Program-made: the position numbers and the translations under genes
In this document: positions 53,781 to 64,000 of the stretch, piece by piece
How the letters are laid out: every line of letters begins with the position of its first letter
How positions within the stretch are numbered: position 1 is the stretch's first letter
The notes under the pieces: generated by a model
Told to the model about the DNA's origin: nothing
What the model saw: the letters and a program-made list of their open reading frames with translations, nothing else
The model's database searches: none
From: Ixodes scapularis
Taxonomy: Eukaryota > Arthropoda > Arachnida > Ixodida > Ixodidae
Length of the DNA stretch: 64,000 nt
Direction of reading: 5' to 3'
Assembly (NCBI RefSeq): GCF_016920785.2
Contig: NW_024609879.1
Span: 16,994,078 to 17,058,077, forward strand

Positions 53781-56700
53781 TGTTCGCTTAACTAGATGCA
53801 TTTACGCTAAGGTTATCATTGATCCAAACACTATGATTACTAGGAGAGTGCCACCTTGCGGCGTTTAAAAGAAAATAGCAAATCAAGCCAAAAAAGGGGG
53901 CTTTATGGGATATTTTGCTGTGTGCCGAAAGCACAGATCCAAATGAATGTCGGGTGCAAAAAGAGTGTGCACTAAGCACGATGAAATTAAATGTGGCTCG
54001 GATTCATATTTTTTTTTACATATTTCTTCTAGGTTATTGAAACTTTGGCTACTTATATAGTCATATCTTTTTTAAAGCGATCATTACTTTTAATGTTGCG
54101 TGTATAGTTTTGTGTTTAGAGGCAGAAACACTTACACGAAAAAGGCTTTGTGCACACAAATCTAGGCACGCTACTTTTTTATCAGTATGGTGCCGTAAGT
54201 CATTTTGCTTCTTATGAAATGTCGAGTGCAAGTAACTAGCCAAAAGTTGAGTAACATTTTCTGATATACCTAGAAGAGAAAAATAAAGACGACAAAAAGT
54301 CTCCTCTTTAGAAGCCCCTTAGAAGTTGGTTAAAATTAGCAACAACAGAATTAAGATATTGCAATTCCCAATAGATACCTGCACCCTACGTAGTGTTCTC
54401 AAGATAATATACCTAAAAAAATTTCACAATGACTGGAACATTCCAAGTTCCAAAAAGTCATTGCTGAAAACCAAGTTGACAACCAAAAGTTGCAAAATGA
54501 GAAAAATGCATCTGAAAGTTCAAAAGATGTATACTCTTAAAAAATTGTCTCCAATTACACGAAATTGGGACAGAACATAGGTAGGGTGTCCAGGAATCAT
54601 CCAGTCACTAAAACTGTCCCTCAAGGTATGTCATGATTTTTCTCGGCCCTCGCGCCATGTGTCACCACAAACACCGTTGCAGTAGCTGCTTCTCCCACAT
54701 CAGCATGTGACTCTTCACGAGATTTTTGCCTGGCACTTTTTGCGGCGGAGGCATAAACTTGCTCGTTAGCGAAGGTCTTGTGGCACATTGGTGTCGGCAG
54801 GCCGAGGATTGCGCTCAAGCGCGGAAATTTACGGCTCTCTCAAGTTTACGTATGGCAATACTCCTGTGAGCTCCCACTGTCGTAGCTTTGCTTCGCACTA
54901 AGGTGCACGTTTCGAAGTAAACGTTGAAAGAAAGAACCCACTCGAGGCATTCTCTCCCCTTCAAGTGTGCATTTATTGAAAAAAACGGCTTGAACAAGAA
55001 GCCACCCTAAAATCAAATGCCATACAAGGATGACGTGTCGCTCACGAGGCATAGATAAAATTCATCTCTTTTTTATGTAGCTAAATTGAAGACTGGCTTA
55101 CGCAGTGCTTCGTTCCTGCCTTTTCTATTGCTTGTGCCTCCAGCACCTCTCTTTCCACTTTTGTGCGTACCCTGCCGACGACTGAGGTAACTTCGAAAGT
55201 GGGGTGACACAGGCAGTCTTAGTGCACGTACAAGTGATAGATTTTATCGATGCCTGGTGAGTGACTCGTCATTGTTGTTTGATTTCAGAATGGTTTCTCG
55301 TTGGAGCCGGTTTTTCAGTAAATGGTTAGTCGATAGTTCAGCGCTCGTCCTGTGTGCTTCTCCCTTTGTCCCCGTCTTTATTATTAATTTATTGAAGGAG
55401 TCTGTGCAACGATTTTATTGTTAAAAGAATTGGCACCTTCTACTTTTGATGTTGTTTATCTTGTCACAAAGGACAGAAAACACGCCTCCTTCCTTCGAAA
55501 TGTTGCGGTTCCACCGCATAATCACGAGGCAAGAATTAGATTATTCCCCGACCTGCAGCCGCGAGCGGCTCTATCTGCTACCGCGAACAGAAGCCGGAGG
55601 GGGAGGGGGCAGAGCCGGACGGCGATGGCCGGATCCGGATGAGACTCCTCCTTTCACCATATTGTTTGCGCTGCGCTCCCCAGCACGTGGTCGCACGGTT
55701 GCGAGCGGATGAGTTCTCGCTGCTCACTGATGGCTCTAGAGAGAGAACTTTACCGGAACCTCGTGCTACCCCCCATTCACGTCGCAGCGCTTGTGACTCA
55801 GAAGATTGGGAAGGAGTTGAGAGGTGCCGAAAACCTCAATCTTTGTCCATTTTTTAAATAAAAACTAGGACATGCTGGCAAAAGCGGTTTTTTGTTCTTT
55901 CAAAAAAGTCGAGACACCAACTCCCAAATTATTTAAGCAAAGCACTGAAATGGTTGCGCAGCTCCTTCAAGTCGTGAACCAAGTTGCCTGCATTGCCACC
56001 TTAATCCAAGTGTAGTTTTAGGGACGATAAAAATTCCTCGCGTTTCCCAGCGGCACTAGTGACAAGCGGGGAAGATTGCGTTGCTCAAAAGTATAGTCAG
56101 CGTGTCAATGTCTCGCATCATTGAACTTTCAGGGCCATAGCCACTTGTTTTGTAAACGTTTTCGAAGAACCCAATCGTCTGTTCCGAAGCGCTGACCTGA
56201 GCGTCGAACCGAAATTTGTGTCGGTCTGGTTCGGGTTCAGTTCCGGGGAGCAAAAATAACGGTTCAAACCGGTTTGAACCACTAAATTAAGAATGCATTT
56301 TCCGCGTTTTTTTATGGAAAGACCTTTGCTAACCGATTCTGCCACCAAGGGGCATCCTGGGTTTGTATAGTTCTGTGCACTGCACATGCTGGCATCTGAA
56401 GCAATATCTTTTTGAGCAAACATCTAAAATAGATGGTACTTTGTGCATGCATTCATAATTTTGTTTTAGTCATTTAGTAATTGGATCCTTGCCTTAGTTT
56501 GAAATGTAGGACTACAGCTATTATAAAGAGTACACAATAGGCTGTAATGTCTGAATTAGCTGCGTGCATGCGTCATTTCTTTATAATTCAAAACTTGAAG
56601 CGTTTGGCAGCAAATTTGTTTTAATCCCCTAGACCCTGTACAGTTACGCTAAGCCGTAGGTTAACTTATGTGGGATCTCGTTTATTTTCCTCTTTATTTA

Positions 56701-58265
56701 GGCCTTCCACTGGGAGTGAAAAAGTACCATATTTCCTGGTTTATAAGTCAAACCTTTGAGTAAATTGCACCTCTTTATGAATGTTTTTTTTTTTTTTTTT
56801 TACAAAAAAGTTGATTTGTAAGCACATAGTTATTGAGTGCTGCAAGGAATAGTGCGCAATTCACTGCAGCTGTGGAGTGATGCCGTTGCGCTTAGAACTG
56901 AAAAGCAAGCTATTGGCCAGAGCTGTGCCGTTTCTCCTTTGTTGTAAATGTAGATATCTCCTACATCTTGCACAATTAGGGTCTATACCTATATATAAAG
57001 AAAAGAAAGAAAAATAAAGTTTATACATAAGTCGCATTATGCACCGCTGAAAATTTCGGGGAAGAAACCTCGACTTGCATCGGAAAATATGGTGCATTCA
57101 TTAACATTTAGTGACCCTAAGTGACCTGCATTCATTAATCACGAGCTCATTTTGCATTGTAGAAGTGATCAATGCAAAATGTCTAAAGGGGAGAATTGCC
57201 AAGCTCAGATATTAATTACATAGGAGGTACATATTTTCAGTGCAACCTTTTGGAATACAAAAAACATTCCATTTGCCCATTAAAATTACGATGTTCTTGA
57301 AAGGTTCCTGTGCAATGTACAGTCGAGTTTGCCTTTGATTCCGTACCTAAATGTCCCATTCCTAGATGCTTGGGCATCAATTGGCAAGTGTTTCAGAATC
57401 GGCCGCTGCAATGAGGCATTTTAAACCAACAGGGTTGCTTTTGTCACAATCTTTGCCACGTCTGAGGGTCCAGACTCCAGAGCAAGTCTCCAAACGATTC
57501 GTCTAAGGTTCCGGATTGGGGATCTTCTGCTGTTTCAAGGGCCAGAAAACAAGTGACAATACAAATAAGGAAGTACTAAAATAGATACAGTGCTAATTGT
57601 GACATTACGCAAAAATGGGGCCCCAGAGTACTCTCCAGGTGTAAAAGCATGCGGGAAATTTATTTATATTCACAAAGGGTGGAAGACGGGGAATGGCAGA
57701 TCTGATTATTACAGTATGCTGTACTTATGATACAGGACTCCAAGTCTCCAATACACATGCAGAATGCACAAGAATTTCAACGTAGTTACACATATACAAA
57801 ACGGGACCACGAATTTATATACAAAAACTTAAACTAGAGTAAGAATAGTAAAAAAAAAATTGAGGGTTGATGAATACATATATTTTTAAATTCTGATGAG
57901 TTTTCTGGAGCCCAATCTTTGTAATGTTACAATTAGCAACGCACACTATGGCGAGAGAACCTGTGTTTTAATGGGAGTTTTCTCTCTATCATTCTGGTAT
58001 TTTCGTTCGTGCTTTTGACTGTGCACATAGCGGTGCCGTTATGCACGCTTATTTTTGCGTCGGTAGCAACGGGCTGGACGTGACTGCAAGAACAACGGCC
58101 ACCAGCACGCCGGCCGAAACGCCTCCGCGGATCGAGTTTTGGAGATCCCCGTTCTAGAGCATCGCAAAAAATTGTTACAAAAACATAACGTGGGCATGCA
58201 ACAATCTCCTAGTTGGTACGCTGCCCGCCGAACGTGCGTCCCAGAGGTCCCGGGGTCGCAAGACC
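53781..58265. other. intergenic space between convergent genes
   Basis: No gene recognised. Mostly AT-rich. 56190-56280 has GAACCG/CGGTTC phrases related to the hAT element at 12311-13490. 55540-55720 is GC-rich with a short frame on the + strand that I do not recognise. Poly-T runs lie at 54010 and 56785. Confidence 0.5.
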
Positions 58266-58283
58266 CAGATAGTGTTTCCAGAC

Positions 58284-58289
58284 TTTATT
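58284..58289 (-). promoter_or_regulatory. PSMD13 poly(A) signal
   Basis: AATAAA on the - strand begins seven bases after the TGA stop. With normal cleavage spacing the 3' UTR would be only about 30-40 nt. Confidence 0.8.
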
Positions 58290-58295
58290 TCTGCA

Positions 58296-58394
58296 TCACA
58301 TGGAGATAATCTCCTGGGCCTTGGTCTCCAGCAGTTTCTCCATGGAGGCCACGTCTGCATTCCAGGCGTCCAGGCGCTTCTTCATGCACCCAAT
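58296..58394 (-). CDS. PSMD13: PSMD13 terminal exon
   Basis: 32 codons plus TGA after acceptor CCCGCAG: IGCMKKRLDAWNADVASMEK then LLETKAQEIISM. This is the C-terminal helix that enters the lid helical bundle. Confidence 0.93.
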   Translation of the reverse strand: MGCMKKRLDAWNADVASMEKLLETKAQEIISM

Positions 58395-59225
58395 CTGCGG
58401 GCAACGATAACCTCTTGAAACCGGGGCAGAACTCCGTCGATATGTTTTTCAGGGGGCGGGAGACTGCGGTAAGGAAACGCTCATCTCGGGAAAGCGCTGC
58501 AACCAACAATGCTTTTGGGGGCCTATAAACATCTCCACCATTTTTTAAAAGTTGCATAACTCTCTCACTTGAGAGATTGTCAGTTCCCCAGCGGTTTTCT
58601 TATGCATCCTATGCAAAAATGTTTCAATTAAACAAATTTCTGGATAGCGAATATTTCAGTTCAACAAACTTGATCGATGGACCCAGGATTCTTTTTGCAA
58701 TCAGTTCAATGAAGTTTTATGCTCTGCAGTGCTCGCCAATCAATCGATTAGCCGCGACGCCACGTCCAGTCGGCAGCTGACAACGCCCTCGCTCTCACTC
58801 TCGCTTCGACCAAAACTGGAACCCTGGGGCCATATTATGGGCGAAATATCACGGAGAATGTGGCAGAACTGCAAACTGGGGAATTTTCCTTCCGCATTCT
58901 CTGCAAAGCCCTCACCTGTTCTTTGGAGAGGACCCTGGGCTGGACCCAGTTCATGTGCACCTTCGAGTCCACCTGGTCGATGGTCCCCTTCACCAGGCCG
59001 AGGCTCAGGGCCTTCATCACCAGCAGCTCCACCTGCCGATGTGCATCGGGTCAAAAGCGTTGTCCATCGCGCGGAAAGCTCGCAACACTTTCGGGACCTT
59101 GTAAAAGCCGATGATGAACGAAAAAGAAAAATTCGATAATGTTTTGGGTTTTGAAACGTAAACGAAACGGAGACCTCCAAGCTTGGGCAATGATTGAGAT
59201 GGGAGCAAATTAATACATATGTCGC

Positions 59226-59265
<40 letters not shown>

Positions 59266-61527
59266 AATTTATGGCGCTTTTTTTACCGCAAAAATTAAGT
59301 ATGCGTCGCCAAATGATCGGTCTCCACCCAAATGTAATGCTAGCAATCTGGACGAGATGCTTGAGTTTCAGAACCAACTGTTATCTTGTTCGAAAGTTAC
59401 GAACGATTTTGTGAAACCTTCAATGGGGAAATGGGGCACGTTCCCAATATAGTTTGCATCATTCAGCACCACATATCTGGGGCTTCGTCAACCGTCATTT
59501 TCCCCGCAAAATTTTTTTGAAAATCGTTCGTAACTTTTGAATAAGGTAAAGGCTCGTTGATATAATTGTGACAGCTTACGACTGAGTGTCTTGCAATCTC
59601 TTAAAACGAGAGGACACACTGGCGCCAGCTGTCGGATAGCCGTGGAGCACTCGCCGTTGCCATATATTTCCTCTCCTTTTCCTGCGCATTCTTTTTTTGT
59701 TGGCTCGGAAAATTATAGACAGTTATTTCTCACGGATCATGCCTACACTTGATCTCGCAAAAACCGCAAAACCCTCGCTCTAGTGAAACGCAGTTGCAGG
59801 GCCACCTCCTAGACGGCGCCAGCATCGTAAGAGATGACAAGAACTCTGTTGTAAGCAAATGCAAGGGTGTGAACCAGCCTCAATGGTTCGTCCCGAAACT
59901 TTGGTATCTGGTTCGGACCACTAGCGATGCAGTGGGATGGAGACTAAGCGTCCGACTATCCATAGTTTAGTTTTACAAGGAAAAAAAACGCTGTACATTT
60001 CTTTTTTCAGGGCACCCCGCAGAACCTCTTTAAAACACCGTCCAGAATCGCGATCCTTTTCCTCCTCGTCGGAAAACAATTTCCAAGATATATCTTAGAA
60101 AAAGGTGCATAATGCAATGTTTGGTCACACTTCTAATACAAAAAAAAAGAAAAGCCACGCACGAATGTCATTTTAAATTTTCGAGGACGCTAGTTTGTGC
60201 TACAAAAAGACAATCCCAAAATCCAGCTCAAAACTCCTAAAAAAAGAAAAAAATCGTATGGCTATGTTGTTTAGCGAAAGGCAAGGAAAGTGCGACAGGA
60301 CTCCTGACAAGGAACATGTGCAGTCATTATGTTATGCGCGCATTTGAGAACGTCCTTTCCCATAAACTGCCTTTGAACTGGCCAGTTCTGGGAGCCATGT
60401 TTCCGGCTTCTTGTCATAAGGTTGCGAGCGCGGGTAACTAATTTTTCATTAATTAGTTACGGTGTGTCTAATTTTCCCTATGTTATCTTCGTAGAACATA
60501 AGCTCATGAACTCATGAAAATGATTGGCAATCTCGTTCGAGTAAAGGTGGGTGTTGAATTTGCTGCAAATTACAATGAAGTGTCCTCTACGACTCGGTTT
60601 CTCGCCCCGCCGCCATCCCGCGTCCTTCGCCGCCGGCCAGCGTCTCGTACTGTCTGTGTGGACATCTCTGTTGGGATCGTATTCCGTGGGCCCCCATGGT
60701 TCCTACGCTTTGAGCTCAGATTGGAAGTGCTCTATGGTTTGCCCCCCCCTATAGCTTACCTCCCGCCGAAATTAATTCACGAGCTAACGACACTCTTTTC
60801 AGCGCAATTTGAAAAGCGACACATGCACGTCGCCGAAATTCGAGTGTCGCAAAATCGCGACAAAGAGAGCGTGGCATTTTTCTTTGTCGGGAAGTCCCAA
60901 ATTAACATGAAGTGCAGCTCAAAAAGTTAGCGAGGACTACAGACACCTTAGAAAGAGTTTGAAAACAGCATTGCATCTATAGTCGGCGACAGGTTAAGGG
61001 CAAAGTTGAAGCTCGTCCCCAGCTGTTCCACATTGGCAGAACGAACACCAAAGAGGAGATGCCTCCTCCCCGGCGTTTGCTCCGCTAAAGTGGAAAAGGT
61101 GGAAAGAAAGAGAGAGAAAGAGGCGCTAAAGTGGAAAGAGTGAAGCTTCCACTTCACTCAACCTGTCACAGACTAATATATCGTTTCACTGGTGCAGCGA
61201 CCGAAAATCTGCAGACCGCGTGCCCAATAGTGCTGTGCACCAGCAAAAGTTGATTCTGGCTTGAAGCACACTACATCGCCAAAAGATGGAGTGGGGTGCC
61301 TATGGCGCATTGGGACAAACGTCGCAAATTTGCAACAGTCGGCATCTTGGTTACGCAAATGAAGGCAACTTTTTGTAGCATGTGCGTAAGCCCCACGAAA
61401 GAATCGTCCCGCTAATGCACAGTTCTCGCTACTACGCACTGGAGGGGGGGGGAGAGGGGGACGCCATTGGTCGTGCACTCTATGACGTTAGACGATGGGA
61501 AGGAGCGTCAGAAAGACATCGTCGTCG

Positions 61528-61562
<35 letters not shown>

Positions 61563-61812
61563 CGCACTCTCCGGTAACCTCGCTCCCGAAGGTGCGACCG
61601 ACGCGAGGGAGGGAAGTCTTTCCGGAGGGCTCCCGTACAAAGCGGGTCGAGGGAGAGAAAGGCCCCACCTCGTTCAGGGGCAGCTGCGTCTCCTCGGCGA
61701 TGTCTTTGAAGGTGAGGACACGGTGGTTACCCGGCCGCCGGAAGGTCATCTCCATCAGGCACAGCAGGCACATCTTCTGGCGCAGGGACAGCTCCCGGGC
61801 CGCCAGGTCGGG
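58296..61812 (-). CDS. PSMD13: 26S proteasome subunit Rpn9/PSMD13, 3' portion (3 exons)
   Basis: Rpn9/PSMD13 is a PCI-domain subunit of the proteasome lid and helps place Rpn10 and assemble the lid. Exons 61812-61669, 59032-58916 and 58394-58296 (all phase 0) join into 119 codons plus TGA. In order: the helix PDLAARELSLRQKMCLLCLM and MTFRRPGNHRVLTFKDIAEE, then LVMKALSLGLVKGTIDQVD and VHMNWVQPRVL, the PCI winged helix, and finally the C-terminal helix MKKRLDAWNADVASMEKLLE. Length, block order and key residues match the family's last third. The upstream two thirds must be beyond 64000 on the + coordinate. Confidence 0.95.
58916..59032 (-). CDS. PSMD13: PSMD13 exon, winged helix
   Basis: 39 codons between acceptor CATCGGCAG and donor GTGAGG. 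VELLVMKALSLGLVKGTID and QVDSKVHMNWVQPRVLSKEQ form the winged-helix end of the PCI domain; the V-x-W-V-Q-P-R-V strand is nearly invariant in the family. Confidence 0.95.
59229..59263. repeat. 35-base C homopolymer
   Basis: Uninterrupted C tract on the + strand, hence a G tract in the PSMD13 transcript, about 200 bases upstream of the winged-helix exon. True length is uncertain because homopolymers are often mis-sized. Confidence 0.9.
59264..61527. other. PSMD13 intron content
   Basis: No gene recognised. 60514-60930 is open on the + strand but has no recognisable domain. 61078-61145 is purine-rich with GAGAGAAAGAGG repeats. Confidence 0.5.
61528..61560. repeat. 33-base C homopolymer
   Basis: Second uninterrupted C tract, about 110 bases after the donor of the PCI-helix exon in transcript direction, in the same intron as the other tract. 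Confidence 0.9.
61669..61812 (-). CDS. PSMD13: PSMD13 exon, PCI helices
   Basis: 48 codons between acceptor TTGGTGCAG and donor GTGGGG. It encodes PDLAARELSLRQKMCLLCLM, EMTFRRPGNHRVLTFKDIAE and ETQLPLNE. LCLMEMTF and the R-P-x-NHR-x-LTF block are diagnostic of Rpn9. The acceptor lies only 12 bases from a palindromic insertion. Confidence 0.95.
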
Positions 61813-61861
61813 CTGCACCAAGAGATACAATAGTAAGGGTGCAGGCGAGCTGGTGGATGTT

Positions 61862-62021
61862 AACCATGTTGAATATACCTGAGACTGGGGTAGAAAAACA
61901 TAAAAGTCGAAGAAACAGAACGGGACAGGACGACGTCTCAATTGAGACGTCGTCCTGTCCCGTTCTGTTTCTTCGACTTTTATGTTTTTCTACCCCAGTC
62001 TCAGGTATATTCAACATGGTT
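61862..62021. repeat. perfect 160-bp palindrome (80-bp arms, no spacer)
   Basis: Position p pairs with 123883-p over all 80 positions; the centre reads TCTCAATTGAGA. It lies in the PSMD13 intron 50 bases from an exon edge. The 12-base phrase TGCACCAAGAGA occurs at 61814-61825 and again at 62022-62033, immediately after the palindrome, so the whole 61826-62021 block looks like an insertion with a 12-bp target duplication. Confidence 0.93.
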
Positions 62022-62033
62022 TGCACCAAGAGA

Positions 62034-62939
62034 GCGCGTCTTTCACGGGGCACCTCGCGTCAACTTCCGAGGGGGCTCTCCCAAAGAATCTTTTCTAACA
62101 CAGAGTGTGTCGTGGGACCGACATCCGAGAGATGAGTGCAACGTTACGAAAGAGCATCGCAAAAAACCGTCTCGTGGGAACTACCGTGGCAATGTAAATT
62201 AATATGTCAAAGATGATAAGTGATCATTTTTATTCATTAATAATAAATGTTGATTTAATTTATATTAACACATTCATTATCATTAGCAATTTAATAATTA
62301 TTTTATAACCCTTTAATTAATAATGAACAATCATCTAACTTGTATTATTTCAATCACTAGAATTACAAATTTATTTCATGATTGCAAATTGGCATGGTAA
62401 CCACAAGACAGTTTTGTGCCATGGTAACCACAAGACAGTTTTGAGAAATGCTCTTCATAATGTGACAATAATTTTGTGGAAACATGATGACTACAGGCTG
62501 GGTTCACATTCTTTTTCAAGAGGGGGCACTAACCAAAAGAGTATCTTAACCGCTCGTTAGATTTCAATAAAATTCATATGGTGTGTTTATATTCGTGCCG
62601 AGAATATTCGTGCCCAATTTCATGAAGCTGCGTTCATTATATATGTATCTGAGAAAGATGAAAGTGGGTGTGTCTTAGGAAAACTATCGTCTGCAACGAA
62701 AATCAAAACCTGACATTCTGATGCAATATGGTGCATTTAGAAAGCCCACAGCGTACAACTATAAAGCTATTTTCCTCATGTTTTTTGTTTGTTTTTTTCG
62801 TAAGAAAAACACTATATAAATACCAATACAATTTTTTCCATTTCTACTCTTGGCCTAAAACTTCCATTTTTCATAGTGAATAATGATACAAATGAAGAAA
62901 CTAAGCACACACCTGCATCCCTTGCAAAACTTAACACTG
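62034..62939. other. AT-rich PSMD13 intron
   Basis: 62200-62400 is very AT-rich with ATTAAT phrases; a 22-base phrase around CATGGTAACCACAAGACAG is tandemly duplicated at 62393-62436. No gene. Confidence 0.55.
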
Positions 62940-63294
62940 GCAACGGAAGCATTGCTGGGGGTTGGGGGCAGAAGGGCAGATGTAACAGTTCAGGTATCCG
63001 GCCAAGGCCAGATACCTAAGGTTGTCCTTGGAGACGGCTCTCTAGGAGTTCTTCCACACTAATGTGCAAAAAGTCGTCCTTGGAGAGGACTCTACGAACG
63101 GTGTTAAGTGTGCGACGAGGGCTCATCACCACTTTTACTTCCAGGATGGTGTTCAGCTTGAGGAGTGCTTCATTTTGCTTTTTGCTATTTACCTCCACTA
63201 GGAGGTCTCCAGAGTAGAGTTTTTCAGCCTCGTAGGAAAACCTTACAAGGTGTTCAAGTACTTTGGCTACAATGACTGGTGATAGCTTTGACAT
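62940..63294 (-). pseudogene. jockey/I-type LINE ORF1 (gag-like) fragment
   Basis: MSKLSPVIVAKVLEHLV, then EAEKLYSGDLLVEVNSKKQN, VVMSPRRTLNTVRRVLS and LHISVEELLESRL fit the RNA-binding region of LINE ORF1 proteins of arthropods (the phrase SGDLLVEV and the RTLNT block are typical). After a stop at about 63016 another frame continues with PNPQQCFRCQC, the start of a CCHC zinc knuckle. Truncated at both ends and frame-broken. No reverse transcriptase is in the window. Confidence 0.75.
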
Positions 63295-63531
63295 CGAGGG
63301 AATGAACAACGAAAAATGAAAGACGTATACAAATCCATGTAATGCGAAATTAGAACGCAGCTCTTGAGGAGGAGGAGGGGAGGGTACGCCCCTCCTCCCC
63401 CAGTTTCCCCGCAAAATTTAGTAGGAAAATTGATGCCACGTGACCTCAGCACCTATTCCTCGCTAACTTTAGCGGAGAACTGGGGAATTGGAATTGAATT
63501 GGTATTGACGTCACCTGACGTCACATTTCTG

Positions 63532-63687
63532 CTAACTCTTGCGAAGAAACTGAATTTGTCTGCTAAATCTAACAGAAAAATTAATTTCCTCGCTAAATCT
63601 AGCGGAGAAACTGAATTTGTTCGCTAAATGTAGCAGAGAAACTGAATTTCCCCACTAAATTTAGCGGGGAATTGAACTGATGTAGAG
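63532..63687. repeat. 31-bp minisatellite (about 5 units)
   Basis: CTAAATCTAGCGGAGAAACT-type units start at 63532, 63563, 63593, 63624 and 63655, spaced 30-31 bp. A diverged unit precedes at about 63463. The core CTAAATTTAG is self-complementary. The downstream edge to 64000 shows no further feature. Confidence 0.8.
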
Positions 63688-64000
63688 GTCATGTGACATC
63701 AATTTTCCCACTAAATTTAGTGCAGTTACGCCGACACCACAAAACCCGGACACGGGCGCCTAAGAGCTGCGCTCTAAAGCTTCGCAAAGGTTTCTACCTC
63801 AGGTTCTTTTTCAATAGTCTCGTGTTTGGGACAGTGCCTCTTAACGGCTTGCCCCAAGTGGGGTTTGAGGGGGGCACCATAAGAGGTCAAAGAGCGGAAT
63901 TCGCGGTGCACCACCCAACATGGTTAGGTAACGCACAATAACAAAAGGGGCTTTGCTGGAGACGTTACTGTAACAGTGCTGCCAGGAAACTATACCCAAG

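Noticed and set aside
59219..59452. Proline-rich protein near 59226
   Set aside because: It is translation of a 35-base C run in an intron.
1..64000. CRISPR array, operon or prophage
   Set aside because: Spliced genes, GT-AG introns and eukaryotic transposons show an animal genome; the tandem arrays lack spacers of the CRISPR kind.

Overview
This window is nuclear DNA from an animal. Two spliced, conserved eukaryotic genes lie in a sea of transposon debris. The mixture of hAT-, pogo/Tigger- and Mutator-like DNA elements, tRNA-derived SINEs, a jockey/I-type LINE fragment and 31-bp minisatellites fits an arthropod, most likely an ixodid tick. That placement is inference, not proof. There are no bacterial features, no CRISPR array and no rRNA gene.

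Gene 1 is the 3' part of a PACS (phosphofurin acidic cluster sorting protein) gene on the + strand. Eleven exons between 6097 and 52089 join in one frame into 444 codons plus a stop. They cover the end of the middle region and the whole C-terminal region of the protein. Upstream exons, including the cargo-binding region, must lie before the window. Exons are GC-rich, while most introns are 2 to 8 kb and full of repeats. One intron is only 87 nt, and one appears to use a GC-AG splice pair.

Gene 2 is the 3' end of PSMD13/Rpn9, a lid subunit of the 26S proteasome regulatory particle, on the - strand. Three exons (61812-61669, 59032-58916, 58394-58296) encode the PCI winged helix and the C-terminal helix. 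An AATAAA signal follows the stop almost immediately. The remaining exons lie beyond 64000. The two genes converge across about 6.2 kb.

Repeat layout: 1-2051 holds a minisatellite and a TA-flanked repeat. 4788-4975 and 8782-8957 are short TIR elements. 9100-10464 is a dead Tigger transposase. 10724-11413 is a TTAA-flanked element with long TIRs. 11831-14475 is a hAT element split by another hAT. 15250-17193 is a third hAT-like element. 17258-19649 is a TIR element with a second one inside it. 23280-24890 is a dead Mutator-like transposase. 27010-28370 is a THAP-bearing remnant. 29366-29740 is a foldback element. 36435-36646 is an inverted pair of tRNA-like sequences. 39760-44439 is a reverse-oriented copy of the 11831 hAT carrying two insertions, one of them itself interrupted. 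52478-53174 is an internally deleted pogo-like element. 61862-62021 is a perfect palindrome right beside a PSMD13 exon.

I did not find a new multi-gene system. The most useful observations concern transposon stratigraphy with reciprocal empty sites, insertions tolerated at exon edges, and unusual splice or polyadenylation arrangements in the two host genes.
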